This document shows, piece after piece, positions 1-10,660 of a DNA stretch of 64,000 nucleotides (within the stretch, counting starts at the first letter, position 1; the number at the start of each line of letters is the position of its first letter). This DNA is from Strongylocentrotus purpuratus. Taxonomy: Eukaryota > Echinodermata > Echinoidea > Camarodonta > Strongylocentrotidae. The notes beneath the pieces are model-generated. The model searched no databases. It was given only the letters and a program-made list of their open reading frames with translations, and was not told where the DNA came from. The DNA is taken from positions 3,840,352 through 3,904,351 of the forward strand of contig NW_022145596.1 in the NCBI RefSeq assembly GCF_000002235.5. The letters run 5' to 3'. The position numbers and the translations under genes are program-made.

Positions 1-1140
1 TCATTTTCCTTCACATTTTCCTTGAAAAGCTTGAGATACCAGCGAGGATATAAATAAATGTTCCATCCTTATTGTGACATGACTCTGCATGAACAAGTCA
101 AACTCCAATTGTTACAAACAAAGAGCAACTATTCCTCATTCAACCACAAACTACGCAAGGCAAGAATTAGGAGAAGACACTATGACGTAGCGTGAGAAAA
201 ACACGTAGCAGGAACATGAATGAATGTTTCCTTGCTCTTCTCTTGACTCAAAACACTGTAATAAAATGAACTCCGCCTGGTGTTACAGGCATTTCAGGTA
301 ACCAAAGTGCAATGTTTACACAAGAACTGGACTATGAATGAAGAGTCACTACACAGACAAGCAGCTAGAACAAGTCATCCGAACAATAGGCCAACTGGAA
401 CTGTGAACAAAGTTACGACCACCTCGCTAATTAAAGCACAATAAAGGCTACCCCATGGCACTGCACTGAGAAAGAGAGAACCTAAACAAACAGACAAAGA
501 TACATATCACAACAACATCACATTGGAAGTTAGGATTAGAATCAGGTGAATCCTGGACAAAGAAAGGCAAGATACTGCTGGTATTTTCTTTTGTGTTTCC
601 ACATCAGGGTTGGTCAATCAGTAATCTGGTGTATGTATGTTCTCAGGATTATGCTTAACTAACATGAAGAAGGAAGAGGGGGGCTAAGCCCCTGCAGTTG
701 TGCAAAGATGCCCCAGATCCTAGCACCTGATAAGGGAGTCAGGCCAGATAAATAAACAACAGACAGCTAAATCATTAACAAAACTTCCATCAATATTGTA
801 TGCATAATGCAAACATCGGTATCTATTTGGAGGACCTCCAACAGATAGCTGGCTAATTGCTCCATGTTGTGCTTTGCTTTATATTTTGCTCCTTTAACCA
901 TAATCTCATTCTCTTCCTGTTAAACTTTAATTTACTGAGTACCATAGTCCATATTGTATGTCCCCCTCGAGTGTCTTCAAGCAATTTACCTACATTCTTA
1001 AAAAACCTCAGCAAATTGCTTTATTCCTTTTGATATCATCTCTTTTTCACGTCATGTACTTACATGTAGTATTTCCTTTAAAAAAAATACATTTTCAATT
1101 CCTCAGCATTGGCTTAAACCACAAATTCCTTTGAAAATGA
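1..1140. other. Non-coding stretch, no gene seen
   Basis: AT-rich sequence with no open frame of useful length and no recognisable domain on either strand. The only local structure I noticed is a short GGGGGCTAAGCCCC palindrome near 677-690. It may be intron of the minus-strand gene whose first exons lie at 4.8-5.9 kb, since that gene runs off in this direction, but no further exon could be identified. Confidence 0.6.
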
Positions 1141-1146
1141 AATATT

Positions 1147-1216
1147 CCCCCCCCCCCCTCCTCCTCCCCTACCTCCATTTGTGATTCCCCTCTTCTTGTC
1201 CGTCTGCCTTTCTCTA

Positions 1217-1261
<45 letters not shown>

Positions 1262-1300
1262 TCTCCGTCTCTTTCTTTCCCTTCCTCACTCTGTACTCTA
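1147..1300. repeat. Poly-C run followed by (CT)n microsatellite
   Basis: Twelve consecutive C (1147-1158) are followed by C/T-only sequence and a pure CT dinucleotide array of about 40 bases near 1219-1258. An apparent 109-residue Ser/Leu-rich open frame across this block is simple read-through of the CT array, not a gene. Confidence 0.95.
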
Positions 1301-1706
1301 CTCTTTTCTTTTCCCCATCTATTTCTTCAGCTATTCAAATTAAAATGTACTGTAGTTATGAAGAAACCACCCTCTCCTTTTACCTTTTTCTTTTATTGCA
1401 TGTGTTGCACATATTTATGTTTTATTTCATTTTCAGTTCATTTCACTTTATGTCACCATGGAGACACTTTCCAAGACGAACAAATAGTAGAAATGTTAGA
1501 CATGCAATGAAGTCCACGTCGAGCATCTCTTCATCTCACTATTTCTGTCCTGACATCTCGGTAATAATAACACAAATCTCCACTTCTTACAATCTTCTCA
1601 CAGAACACACCATACCTGTCCATCAAACTCTCTCCATCTGTCAACGCATGTCTTCACAATTCTATTTTCATTGCCTTTAGAATGCTTGAGACTTCTGTAT
1701 TCATGC

Positions 1707-1728
1707 TCTCTCTCTCTCTCTTCCTTCC

Positions 1729-1759
<31 letters not shown>

Positions 1760-1825
1760 CACTCTCCCACTCTCTTCATCTCTCCATCCTTCTTTCCTCC
1801 TCTCTTTCTCACTCTCTTGTCAATC
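1707..1825. repeat. (CT)n-rich polypyrimidine tract
   Basis: Imperfect CT dinucleotide array with TTTC and CCTC interruptions. The 192-residue open frame that starts here (1682-2260) owes its length to this tract and to the next one at 2026-2200, and has no domain. Confidence 0.9.
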
Positions 1826-2025
1826 TTGTCCATCCTATTTGTCCATATATTTCATTCACATTCATCTTTAGCACTATCTGATTTTCCCTCTATTTTAGAG
1901 CCATTGTACTATAATCCTATTTGTCCATTTTTATGGTATCTTTCTCACATTTGTTTTCTCTTTCTTCTAACGTTCTGCTATTATATAAGTATAAAAATCA
2001 TACAGAATAGTATACAATGTTCATC

Positions 2026-2200
2026 TCCCTCTCCCTCACTCCCTCTCTCCTCTCCTCTCTCTCTCTTTCTTTACTCTGTCTTGGCTTCTCTCACTTCTGT
2101 TCTTGAGCATCTCTGTCTTTCCTCCCCCCCCCCCCTTTTCTCTCTTTGCCTCGGTCTCTCTCTTTGCCTCTGTCTCTCTCATTCCCATTCCTCTGGCTTC
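2026..2200. repeat. Polypyrimidine tract with C12 run
   Basis: CT-rich repeat containing a pure C run (2124-2135) and two adjacent near-copies of a TCTTTGCCTC motif. The pyrimidine-rich strand is again the plus strand, as in nearly every tract in this window. Confidence 0.9.
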
Positions 2201-2289
2201 CTGTCCATCTTCCAATTCTCTTCCACCTACCACCATTGCCCAACAACAATTAGCATGTAATCTTCTCTCTCTATTTACACCACTGTAAA

Positions 2290-4640
2290 ATATTTACTCG
2301 GGCTGATGATTGTTGTTTCGCTAATTTCTCCCAGTGTCTAACATGATTGACATAGTGCAGCAACCCCCGCGAGCTAACTGAATAAATACAAAAGATCCTT
2401 CTTTTCAAGGGAATCAATTATCTCTTGTATAATTAGACGTCCGACTCAATTAACTCATCACGCCTGATAAATTATCGCTTCTGTTTGTTTTGGAATCCAT
2501 GGACATGGTCTTTCCCACTGCCCTATCCCATTTGTTGATGAGTTCATTCTTCCATGGAAGTTTACTTTTGAAAATACCAGGAACAATATGCATATTGATT
2601 ACCAGTAGATGAAAACCACATAAACATATTCCTCATACCAGTACATGAAAACCACATAAACATATTCCTCACATCATTGAGTCTATTCCTATTTGAGAAT
2701 GTCGTTTCATTTTGCTTGATGGTATTCTATGGTATTCAGGATGTATGACAATGTTTGCATGAGACAGATTTCTCATAGTTCTTCTGCAACAAAAACATTT
2801 GTCAACAGGAAGCATACAATTCTGAATTCTTAAAATAATATTGCATAAGTAGTCATACAGCCATATGTATAAGCTTCAAAATAGTTTGTCCTTATCAAGA
2901 AATGGTTTAATGACAATTTTTTTTCAGGATACATCAACTTGCGACAAGTCCAATCTTTTCGATGTATTTCTCTTCCTATAGGCATACATGTACAAGAAAC
3001 AATGATTTTAAATTACATTTCGGTGACCAAGAATATTAAAAAATTGTTGCAATTAAAGTTGTCATTCCGTACAATAATCGAATGTGTGTTTATTCTTCAG
3101 GAAGAAACGTTGAATAAATAAACTATTTTGATGAATCTACGCATTTTTTTGTACATCATGGCAGAAATAGTGAAGAAGGGGGAGAAATTAAGAAAAACAG
3201 GATGATTTCGGACTCCCAGAATCATCACTTTTATCTGTCAATCATTGCGATCCAATCACTACATGAGAGGAACAAACCAACCTCTACTCCAAGTCAATAT
3301 TCTTAATTAAACATGCTCTTTGTCTCCGGGACTGGTTAATGAATCATCAATGATTTGATTTTTCTCCTCCTCATTTTCCCTTCGTTTCTGGATCCTTCTC
3401 TCACTTTGTGGCTGTCGATCAAGCCATTAGTATGCACATCACCTGACGAATGCTCAAACATGATATAATATTTGCTTGCGATTGTGGTATCCCGATAGCG
3501 GTCGATAGAGATGAACATGTTTTCATCATCTCAACATTGATTTTACCCCAATTATCACTTTGGTCAGGTGTACAGTGTAGATATGATGCAGCGAGAACTA
3601 ATAAGGAAAACTTTAATTATCTTTGATATTCATGTGTCTGCACTGATTCTTTTGATTGATCGAGTGCTGATTGGTATTCAGTTTACCATTTACCCTAACC
3701 ACCGAGCATGCATACTAAAGAAGTCTTTTCATATAAAACACAAAATAAAGTAATTTCTTGATAAAATAAAATAAAATTGTAAGCATCTAAAATCAATAAA
3801 GTTATCAGGTTTCTTACAATTAATTTGTTAAAAAGCAAGATTTTATGTTATCATATTTTTGTTTAAAGTAACTAAAAAGAAACAAAAAAGGAGAGGGAAA
3901 AGCTACTGCGCAAGACTACAAAGTGTTGAAGAAGTTCAAGATCACTCTGTACAGAAAGCTAATATCTTAGTCTGTACATCCACACTCCACGTTATCAGGA
4001 GGAATTGGAACAGATAAACTACATATAATTGTAGGTCTTATCTTTGCCAAGACAGGACAACTACTCTACAACAGCTCAATATTTGCTGAGCATTGAAGTC
4101 ATTAATCCTTGTCATCCATTCGTGAACTTGCAGCAAGGTGATTAATAATCAAGACAAATACAAAGATAGGCCTCTAATCAATTAGCAATGGTCTCCAATT
4201 AGGCACCCAAATCATCAGCTTCATATCTATTTCTACCAGCTTTTGTGTTTTTATCGCCATGTCAGGAAGAATAGATTGTTGTATGATTCATCCTTGCCTT
4301 TGTAAACAAAGTGATAACATGATATGCTCAGTAATTGGGATTTCTTTATTTGATTGGGAATTGTATTCTTTTCCCATATCTCTCCACACTCCCTCTATCT
4401 CTCTTGCATTCCAGACTATGTCATTAATATCACTCATCAAGTTTGATATTACACAGAATCTTCTTTCTTCTTTATTTGAAGTACGGTACTTTTTATCTGC
4501 GCCATTTCTGATGCCCGCTTTTTAAATCTTGACTAGAGATAGATAACAACCTTTTACTTTAATTACTATCTCATTTCATAAAAAATATTTACAACTAAAC
4601 ATAGATTTTAAAAATCTGTGTTATGTCCCCCCCTCCCCCA
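2290..4640. other. Non-coding stretch with one small tandem duplication
   Basis: No supported gene. Open frames of 60-90 residues occur on both strands but show neither domain nor base composition suggesting coding. The only clear structure is the 36-bp duplication at 2601-2672, listed separately. Confidence 0.6.
2601..2672. repeat. 36-bp tandem duplication, two copies
   Basis: The unit starts ACCAGTA(G/C)ATGAAAACC, runs through ACATAAACATATTCCTCA and is repeated immediately. There is a single visible mismatch (TAGATG versus TACATG) near the start. The high identity indicates a recent local duplication. Confidence 0.9.
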
Positions 4641-4645
4641 GAAAA

Positions 4646-4725
4646 ACTCACTCTTTCCCTCTCTCTTTCTCTCTCTCTCTCTCTCTCACTTTCTCTCCCT
4701 CATCCTCACCATATCTCCTTCCTCT
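4646..4725. repeat. Polypyrimidine (CT)n tract within the intron of the Q-rich gene
   Basis: CT-rich sequence starts about 50 bases beyond the donor of the exon that ends at 4778 on the minus strand. In that gene's transcript the tract would read as a GA-rich purine run shortly after the 5' splice site. Confidence 0.85.
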
Positions 4726-4777
4726 CTCTGATCATAAAACAAAAAACATAAAATCCAGGAAGGGGGAATATACATAC

Positions 4778-4988
4778 CATCATAATAGGGCCTTTCTTCA
4801 GCAATATGTTCTGCAATGGGAGGTTCCATTCTGACAGCAGGGTGGCACAGACTCTCTTCCTTGGGATGTACCTCCTGCTGTTGATTAGGGAATGCTTCCT
4901 TCCCGTCCTCACTCATTGGGGAGATAGGTACCTCACTCATCCGCAATGTCTCGTTGGAGCTATAGCCTCCGTTTCTCACACCGTATCC
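4778..4988 (-). CDS. Exon 2 of a Q-rich protein gene, partial
   Basis: The exon is bounded on the minus strand by an acceptor (pyrimidine-rich run ending TTTGAAG, exon begins GGATACGGTGTG) and a strong donor (GATG then GTATGT). It is 211 bp and phase 0 in, phase 1 out, so it joins in frame to the exon ending at 5403. It encodes 70 residues from GYGVRNGGYSSNETLRMSEV to IAEERPYYD. The peptide is acidic and polar with two Ser-Pro motifs (PISPMSEDG) and no recognisable fold. Matching phases and good splice sites on both sides support a real exon. I do not recognise the family. A disordered N-terminal region of a nuclear regulator is plausible but is inference only. The next exon would lie below 4778 and was not found. 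Confidence 0.7.
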
Positions 4989-5402
4989 CTTCAAAGATAA
5001 TCAAAGTAAAGGAAAATGTGGACATAATGGTTTTATTGAATTTTCTGCTACATTGGTTAGATTACAATATGAGATATCTCTTGCTATTTGGAGTCGATAC
5101 ATTTGCTGTGATTTTTATTTGAAGCATTTAACTCAAAATCTACACGACAGATATTTAGAAATATCAACATGTCATAAATAAGATCTAAGATTAAGTGATT
5201 GACTCTAGATGGGAGACTAGATGAGTATAAAGTACATATAAAACACAAATTTGGGGCCAAGACTGTTTTTATGGTTTCCCTACACAAAAAATTTCAGAGA
5301 CAATACTTCACAAGAAATATCTTAGGTGATGAGGAATTAGTGGAGACACCCAACAGGGAATTCATCTTTTCTAGTAAGACCTGATAGATTGATAGTACTG
5401 AC
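4989..5402 (-). other. Intron 1 of the Q-rich gene
   Basis: A 414-bp intron from donor CAG|GTCAGT (exon ends at 5403) to an acceptor ending AAG (exon begins at 4988). The upstream frame stays open for 21 codons past the donor before a stop. An unspliced or intron-retaining form would therefore end shortly after QSQQ. Confidence 0.65.
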
Positions 5403-5705
5403 CTGTTGCGATTGATCGTCCTCTTGTGAGGAGCTGCTACATGACGACCGGGCCTGCTGATGACGCTGCCCCTGCTGCTGCTGCTGCTGATGATGCGGTT
5501 GCCGCTGGCGACGCTGCCTGTGATGCAGACTTTTCCTGTTGCCCTCTGGTGGTGGTGGTGGTGGGTGTTGTTGTTGATAGGGTGGCTGATGTTGCTGTGG
5601 CTGATGATGTTGTTGTTGCTGCAACTGTTGCAACGGTTGTTGGGGATAATACTCCTGGGGTACAGGTTGAACTGAGTAGGCCAGTACGGAGCCCCGTGCA
5701 GCCAT
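5403..5705 (-). CDS. First coding exon of a Q/H/P-rich protein gene
   Basis: It encodes 101 residues beginning MAARGSVLAYSVQPVPQEYY. The rest is low complexity: QQ and QQQQ blocks with His-Gln-Pro (about residues 25-48), a PPPPPP run (about 49-54), an Arg/Gln/His-rich basic stretch (about 57-90), then a Ser-rich acidic end closing on DDQSQQ. The start ATG (5705-5703) has G at +4. An in-frame stop lies upstream, so no earlier ATG is available on this exon. Coding is supported by a clean donor (CAG|GTCAGT) and by phase agreement with the next exon. Poly-Q and Pro-rich regions of this kind are common in transcription and chromatin regulators, but nothing here identifies a family. The CAG/CAA-rich stretch may vary in length between individuals. 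Confidence 0.7.
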
Positions 5706-5859
5706 AGGGGTGCTGAGCTTTGTCACTTTTAAAGCTCAAGTACGGGACTCGATAGCCCACCTTAATTCTGCTCCTTCAAAAATTGTCCTTATAGCTATTC
5801 TCACTGATGATAATGTTCCACTTGATTTTATCCTCACCTAGAAAACAAGTAGTTCACAC
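5706..5859 (-). other. Probable 5' UTR portion of the Q-rich gene's exon
   Basis: On the minus strand, TTTCCTCTTTATCTTTGCAG just above 5859 is a good 3' splice acceptor. The 154 bases after it run to the ATG at 5705 with stops in the coding frame. So this looks like an internal exon carrying the end of the 5' UTR, with at least one more untranslated exon further upstream. An alternative donor (TAG|GTGAGG) near 5838 could instead make a 22-bp mini-exon. Confidence 0.45.
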
Positions 5860-5996
5860 CTGCAAAGATAAAGAGGAAACAGTCAACAAATGCATAGAGT
5901 CATGTATGAACTTACTACTTTATCAATGAATTCAATAAGTGCAGTCTTCACAGTACCTTGCAGTACAAGCAAAAGTGGGAAGTAACAAAAACTATT

Positions 5997-6217
5997 AGGC
6001 CTGTCCTCATCAGCTCTAGATGGCCAAATAGTCAAATATACTCTATTTATGGTCTGTCTTCACCAGTCCAGAGACTCGCACTATGCATGGACAATGAGCA
6101 AATTTCTTGAACTTGAGTTTTTGAGCTGATGAGGACGCGATTTGTAACTTACAGCTAATTTCCTGGATCACAAAATAGCAAGCTATTTGGCCAACTCGGG
6201 CTGATCAGGACAGACCT
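5997..6217. mobile_element. Palindromic MITE, AGGCCTGTCC family, short copy
   Basis: The left end AGGCCTGTCCTCATCAGCTC and right end GGGCTGATCAGGACAGACCT are inverted copies. The inner sequence holds further inverted matches (GGCCAAATAG versus CTATTTGGCC). The copy is 221 bp with no coding capacity. The same ends occur at 17580, 29249 and 52356. No convincing target-site duplication could be chosen, and the base after the right end reads TAA in all three complete copies. It is non-autonomous, and its superfamily is not determined. Confidence 0.8.
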
Positions 6218-6219
6218 AA

Positions 6220-9200
6220 TGTTTCCATATCCTTCACAAATAAACCATCTTCTATTTCATTTCCTGCTACTTGGTGAGTTGGATTAGTCGGTTATCCATC
6301 AACCCTTTCTCTAATCCTTGCTACCTTCCCAGAGGGAACCCTTCAGTGCTACCTACCGCTAGATGAGTGGATGGATGGATGGATGCGGGTCAGGGTGACA
6401 TTCAGACCAGCAAGTCTGGACTTTTACGAGAGGTCATTTCACCAAGAATTCCATGAAAAACGATGAAAAATAGTAAAAACCATAATTACACATTCTCAAC
6501 TGCACAGCATTTACATCTATGCTTATTCCCTTTTTGCCATCTATACAAAGTAGATGAATACAGGGTTTATGTATAAATGCAAATAAATGAAAAATGATAA
6601 TCTGTATTTCAGCTTGAGTGGTGTTGCTATGGAAACAAAAATAAATCTCTAAACCATACTGGTACTTTGGCATTCAGCATGGATGCGGGAGATGTACAAA
6701 ACTCTGAGCTTAACAACCTAATACATAGTTTTAAAAAAGAAGGGAAAAAAGGAGGTTATAGAACCTTAAATAGACCAAATATCAAGGATGGAAAACATGT
6801 AGGTGATGTACTAAACAATTTATGGAATGGCATTTGTCTGGAAATTGGAGCACTGATTTCATAAACACAACAACAGATGAAAGGACAAAAATACAAACAG
6901 GTTTAAACTTTCAATGAAGCATGTAAGATCACTTTTCCCCCATAAAAAAGAAGTGTTTGTGAATTTGCTAGCTGGTTCGCGACTTATATTACAACTATAA
7001 TCTTTATGTCTTTCATTAAAAAATAAAACAAGCTTCAGGCAATGTTATCCAATACTTTCAAAGAGCCTAGATAACATATTTCATCTTTATTTCATTCTCT
7101 TCTTTACCACAAAGCGTGCACACCTACATGTAATGTATATTTCAGTGGTTTCTTGCTAGCAACAGCTTTTCTGCTTTAGTGCTGTTTCCATGGAAACGTG
7201 ATGTAGAAGCTCCTAATACAGTTGTACAAGATAGTACATTTGCATCCCAACGCGAGATGAGGTTTTGAAAGATTTGCAGTTGCAGAGGTTTGTGCCGTAG
7301 GTTTATATTTTGATAAACAATAATAGAATTCAATGAATCCCAATATATGCAATGAGATTTCCATGAAAGGAAAAAGGATTACACGTAGGTGAATGCTCGG
7401 TAATGGTTTTGTTATTTTCATGTTTAAATCTTCTTGAAATAGGTTGGAAAACAACATCAGCTCTTTGCAGATGACATCCATGTAGGTGGATGAAGTATGG
7501 GTTTGGTCTTAAAAACTCAAGAATAGTCTGCTGGAACACTCTATTTTTAAACATTACAACAAAGTTTAAATTAACCTCTCAATGTCTGTGCAAAATAAAT
7601 CCAATAGTTTTCTTCATGAACAAGTTCACAGTCTGCAACAAACTTGTGCAGATGAATAAACAGAAGTCTTCATTATAACAATAAAATTCAATAAATATAT
7701 CAAAAATATGCAAGCACATACCAAGATGCTAGAGAAAATTGCCAATCTGTGATACTTTCGTGTATATGTATTTTATAAACCACTTGCTCAACTACATTGT
7801 ACACAACTCACTAGTCTGAATTTGATCAAAGAAATAAGAAATATATCATTGCTCTCCCAAGGAAGAAAATAAAGCCAAGTAAATTATTTCCACTGTTCTC
7901 ATCAAGTATCAATTTTACTTGGTCCAAACGATGTTAATTCTTTGCTTGCCCATCCATACATTGTGGCAAGTGGCAACCCTGAGAAAAAGATGTTGCTACA
8001 ACCCATATTCTCTTAGTAGCAACTAATAAGTTGTATAGAACCACATCTAGAGTTTTCAAAAGCAAGCCCGTTGAGCATGATAGAAAAGTTATTGGCTACA
8101 TCTGTAAAGTGACTGCGGATGGAAAATCACTGGACCATCAAGTAATCTTACTAGGCAAGCTAGAAACACTTGAACTTCACTGTCATGCATAATTTCTTAT
8201 CTCGAAACGGGAGGATAAAAGATTTGTACAAAACAACTGTCAACAGCTAACCAGTACTTCAATCGCCATGCCTACAGAAACCTCGGTGATGGAGGATGAA
8301 TTTGCAAGACGTACACGCCTCTGAAGATGAGACAGTTATCAAGTTGTGCATCAGTCAAGGATATGGAGCGGAATGGATTCCCAACCACAGAGATTTGTCT
8401 GATAGAGTCAAAGAACTTTCTGAGATAGACAATGAACCCAGCCGGTGCTGCTGTCTTCCTCATCAAGACACAATGGATGGAGGGTTTTTCTCCCCTATTC
8501 AGGATATCCTCTACAGACCGAGTGAGACGGGCGAGAGGAAGAGATGGCCCAGGACAGTGCTGTCATTCAGAAGAGAAAGGACAGACCTAGATTTTGGCAT
8601 CCCTTTTGCCTTTGACTTTTGCAGCTAAGTCTAGGTAGCACATGGTTTACAGTTACTTCCTGTTTTGGTCCCTGTGAGAAACTAATGACACAGTTATGAA
8701 CGAGACTAAACATTGCTAATAGTGCACTTTTTAAGTCTTTAAAATTTTACTGTCATCTTCCTGGGTACAGACAGGTTTTTTTCCACCCTGAGGATAAGAA
8801 GCCTCATTTCAATAAGGCTTCATCTATTCAGTTATAATTTATTCATATACTTGTTTGTGAATTCTGCTAAATACAGGTAGAAATGAAACAGAAAACCTGT
8901 TGGAATATATTAAATTATATTTTGTACAGATCAATCAATACATGTAGTTTACTAACCATACTCAGACATAAAGTCAATGTGAAACAAGAGGTTTTCTACC
9001 GACACAAAATATGCTCAAAATTGTCTTTTTCATAATCAAAATTCTCCACTGCGCCACAAGGAGACTTCATACTAAAGTTTAGAGGGGTGAAAATGCCTAA
9101 TTAAAAAAAAAAAAGTTTTCTTTATCTTTTTGTGTACTAAACGATCATAATCTTTGTGGAAATTAATTTACTTTAATTCAAGCAGATTTTTATTCAAAAT

Positions 9201-9290
9201 TTCTCCGTCATCAAGAGATACAAAACAATTTTGAAAGAAAAATTCTGTTTCATCTGTCAGTATGGATCTCAACAAGGATATATTCTAAAA
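6220..9290. other. Non-coding stretch
   Basis: No supported gene. A short (GGAT)n run lies near 6370. The longest open frame (8296-8628, 110 residues) shows no domain and no good splice context. The remainder is AT-rich single-copy-looking sequence, probably intron or intergenic. Confidence 0.5.
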
Positions 9291-9296
9291 TCTGAT

Positions 9297-9465
9297 GAAA
9301 ACGACTAAGGACGGAACAAAGAGGAGCAATCGGCACATTAAGATATGATGAAAACATGTAAGTATGATATAAAGAGAAGCAATCTGCACATTCAAGATGT
9401 GATGAAAACATCTACCAGTAAGTATGATAAAAAGAGAAGCTAACTGCACATTTAAGACTTCAGGA
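9297..9465. repeat. Tandem repeat, about 60-bp unit, 2.5 copies
   Basis: Three successive units share AAGAGAAGCAATCTGCACAT, then AAGATGTGATGAAAACAT, then AAGTATGAT, with mismatches and small indels. The last unit is incomplete. Open frames reading through it (9285-9470 minus) are repeats of the same peptide pattern and not genes. Confidence 0.85.
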
Positions 9466-10095
9466 CACAAAAAGGAAGTGGAATTTGGATCAGACTACAT
9501 TCTGAGTCAGACGGGACCTTGGGTATTGAGATGACATAGAAGGGCCAAGTGAAGGAAACTGTGCAACATGGCTGATATCCAACAGCAGAAGGCATCCCTT
9601 ACTACACAATTGAAGTAATACTAGGATCATGAAATGCAAGGTATTCAATACTTTTCATCTTGGAACACATATTATTACCGGTAAAGTAAATTGGAATTAC
9701 ACATTGTGTGTAAATTCGACACAAGTCACTCCTGAGTTTAAAAAAAATACATTAAACTAGTTTTAACAATTGAAGAAAGAAAAACATTGTTCTAGCCTCT
9801 AGGGTGTCCATATACACTGTATAGGCCTATACTGTATCTACTGATTATGTAGGTCATAACTCAATATTTACAAGATGTAACCTCTGACCCCTCCCCTTCC
9901 CACCATGCCCTGCCCTTCCTTGTAAGTATATGTAAGTGGGGGTATTTTGATGAGTTCATCTCCTGGTGTCATGCTTGCCAGATGTGCCGAGTGCTGGTGA
10001 GCATTGCCTCATTAAGAGGTCAATGCCGGGTCATTCCATCCAATACATCATCCTCCGAGACAACCCAAGTTTCGTTAGGATGCAGAGAGAGGATT

Positions 10096-10115
10096 GGGGG
10101 GGGGGGGGGGGGGGG
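10096..10115. repeat. Poly-G run of 20
   Basis: Twenty uninterrupted G, one of only three long G runs on the plus strand against twelve long C runs. It is a potential G-quadruplex and a likely source of sequencing error in exact length. Confidence 0.95.
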
Positions 10116-10546
10116 AGGGGTAAGATGGGAAAGAACTCCTTGGGAGAAGTTCTCACGCAAATTGAGGTGTGCATGAACTGATTACTGCTAACAAGAATAG
10201 TTGCAAGTTTACAGACGTTGTCAAGGAGGAGCAAAGAGGGAAGAAAAAATCTGGCATTATGGGCTCAAAAACATCATCCATCTTACCTGTCAAGTGAAAG
10301 CCACAGAGATAGAGTGGAAAGGAGTTTGTTTTAAAGGATAGTCTTGGTAGGTTTTACCAAACAGACAGTGATCATTAACATTTGTGATGTAAAAGAAAGC
10401 AATTGTTTGTGTCACGATAATATATATGTAGATGTGAGAGATCGTGAGAGCATGATATTGATGAATAATTATAACACTAACTTTTTTTGGAAGATGGTCC
10501 TGGCAGAATATTTTATAGGCTGTATGCTGGGCCCAATGTGAAAACT

Positions 10547-10589
10547 TAAAAAAAAAAAAATTATTATTAATATTATCATTTTTATGTAT

Positions 10590-10638
<49 letters not shown>

Positions 10639-10660
10639 GGGGGGGGGGGGGTGGGGGAAG
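10547..10660. repeat. Compound simple repeat: A-run, ATT, (TA)n, T-run, G13
   Basis: In order there is a poly-A run, degenerate ATT, an AT dinucleotide array (about 10594-10622), a T run and 13 G. Stacked low-complexity blocks like this are slippage hotspots, so the assembly length should be treated with caution. Confidence 0.95.

Noticed and set aside
1682..2260. A 192-residue Ser/Leu-rich plus-strand frame
   Set aside because: Its length comes from CT dinucleotide arrays, which code Ser-Leu repeats in every register.
5426..5707. Plus-strand Ala/Asp/Val-rich frame of 93 residues and a Leu-rich frame of 71 residues
   Set aside because: They are antisense shadows of the glutamine-rich minus-strand exon, which has proper splice sites and a start.
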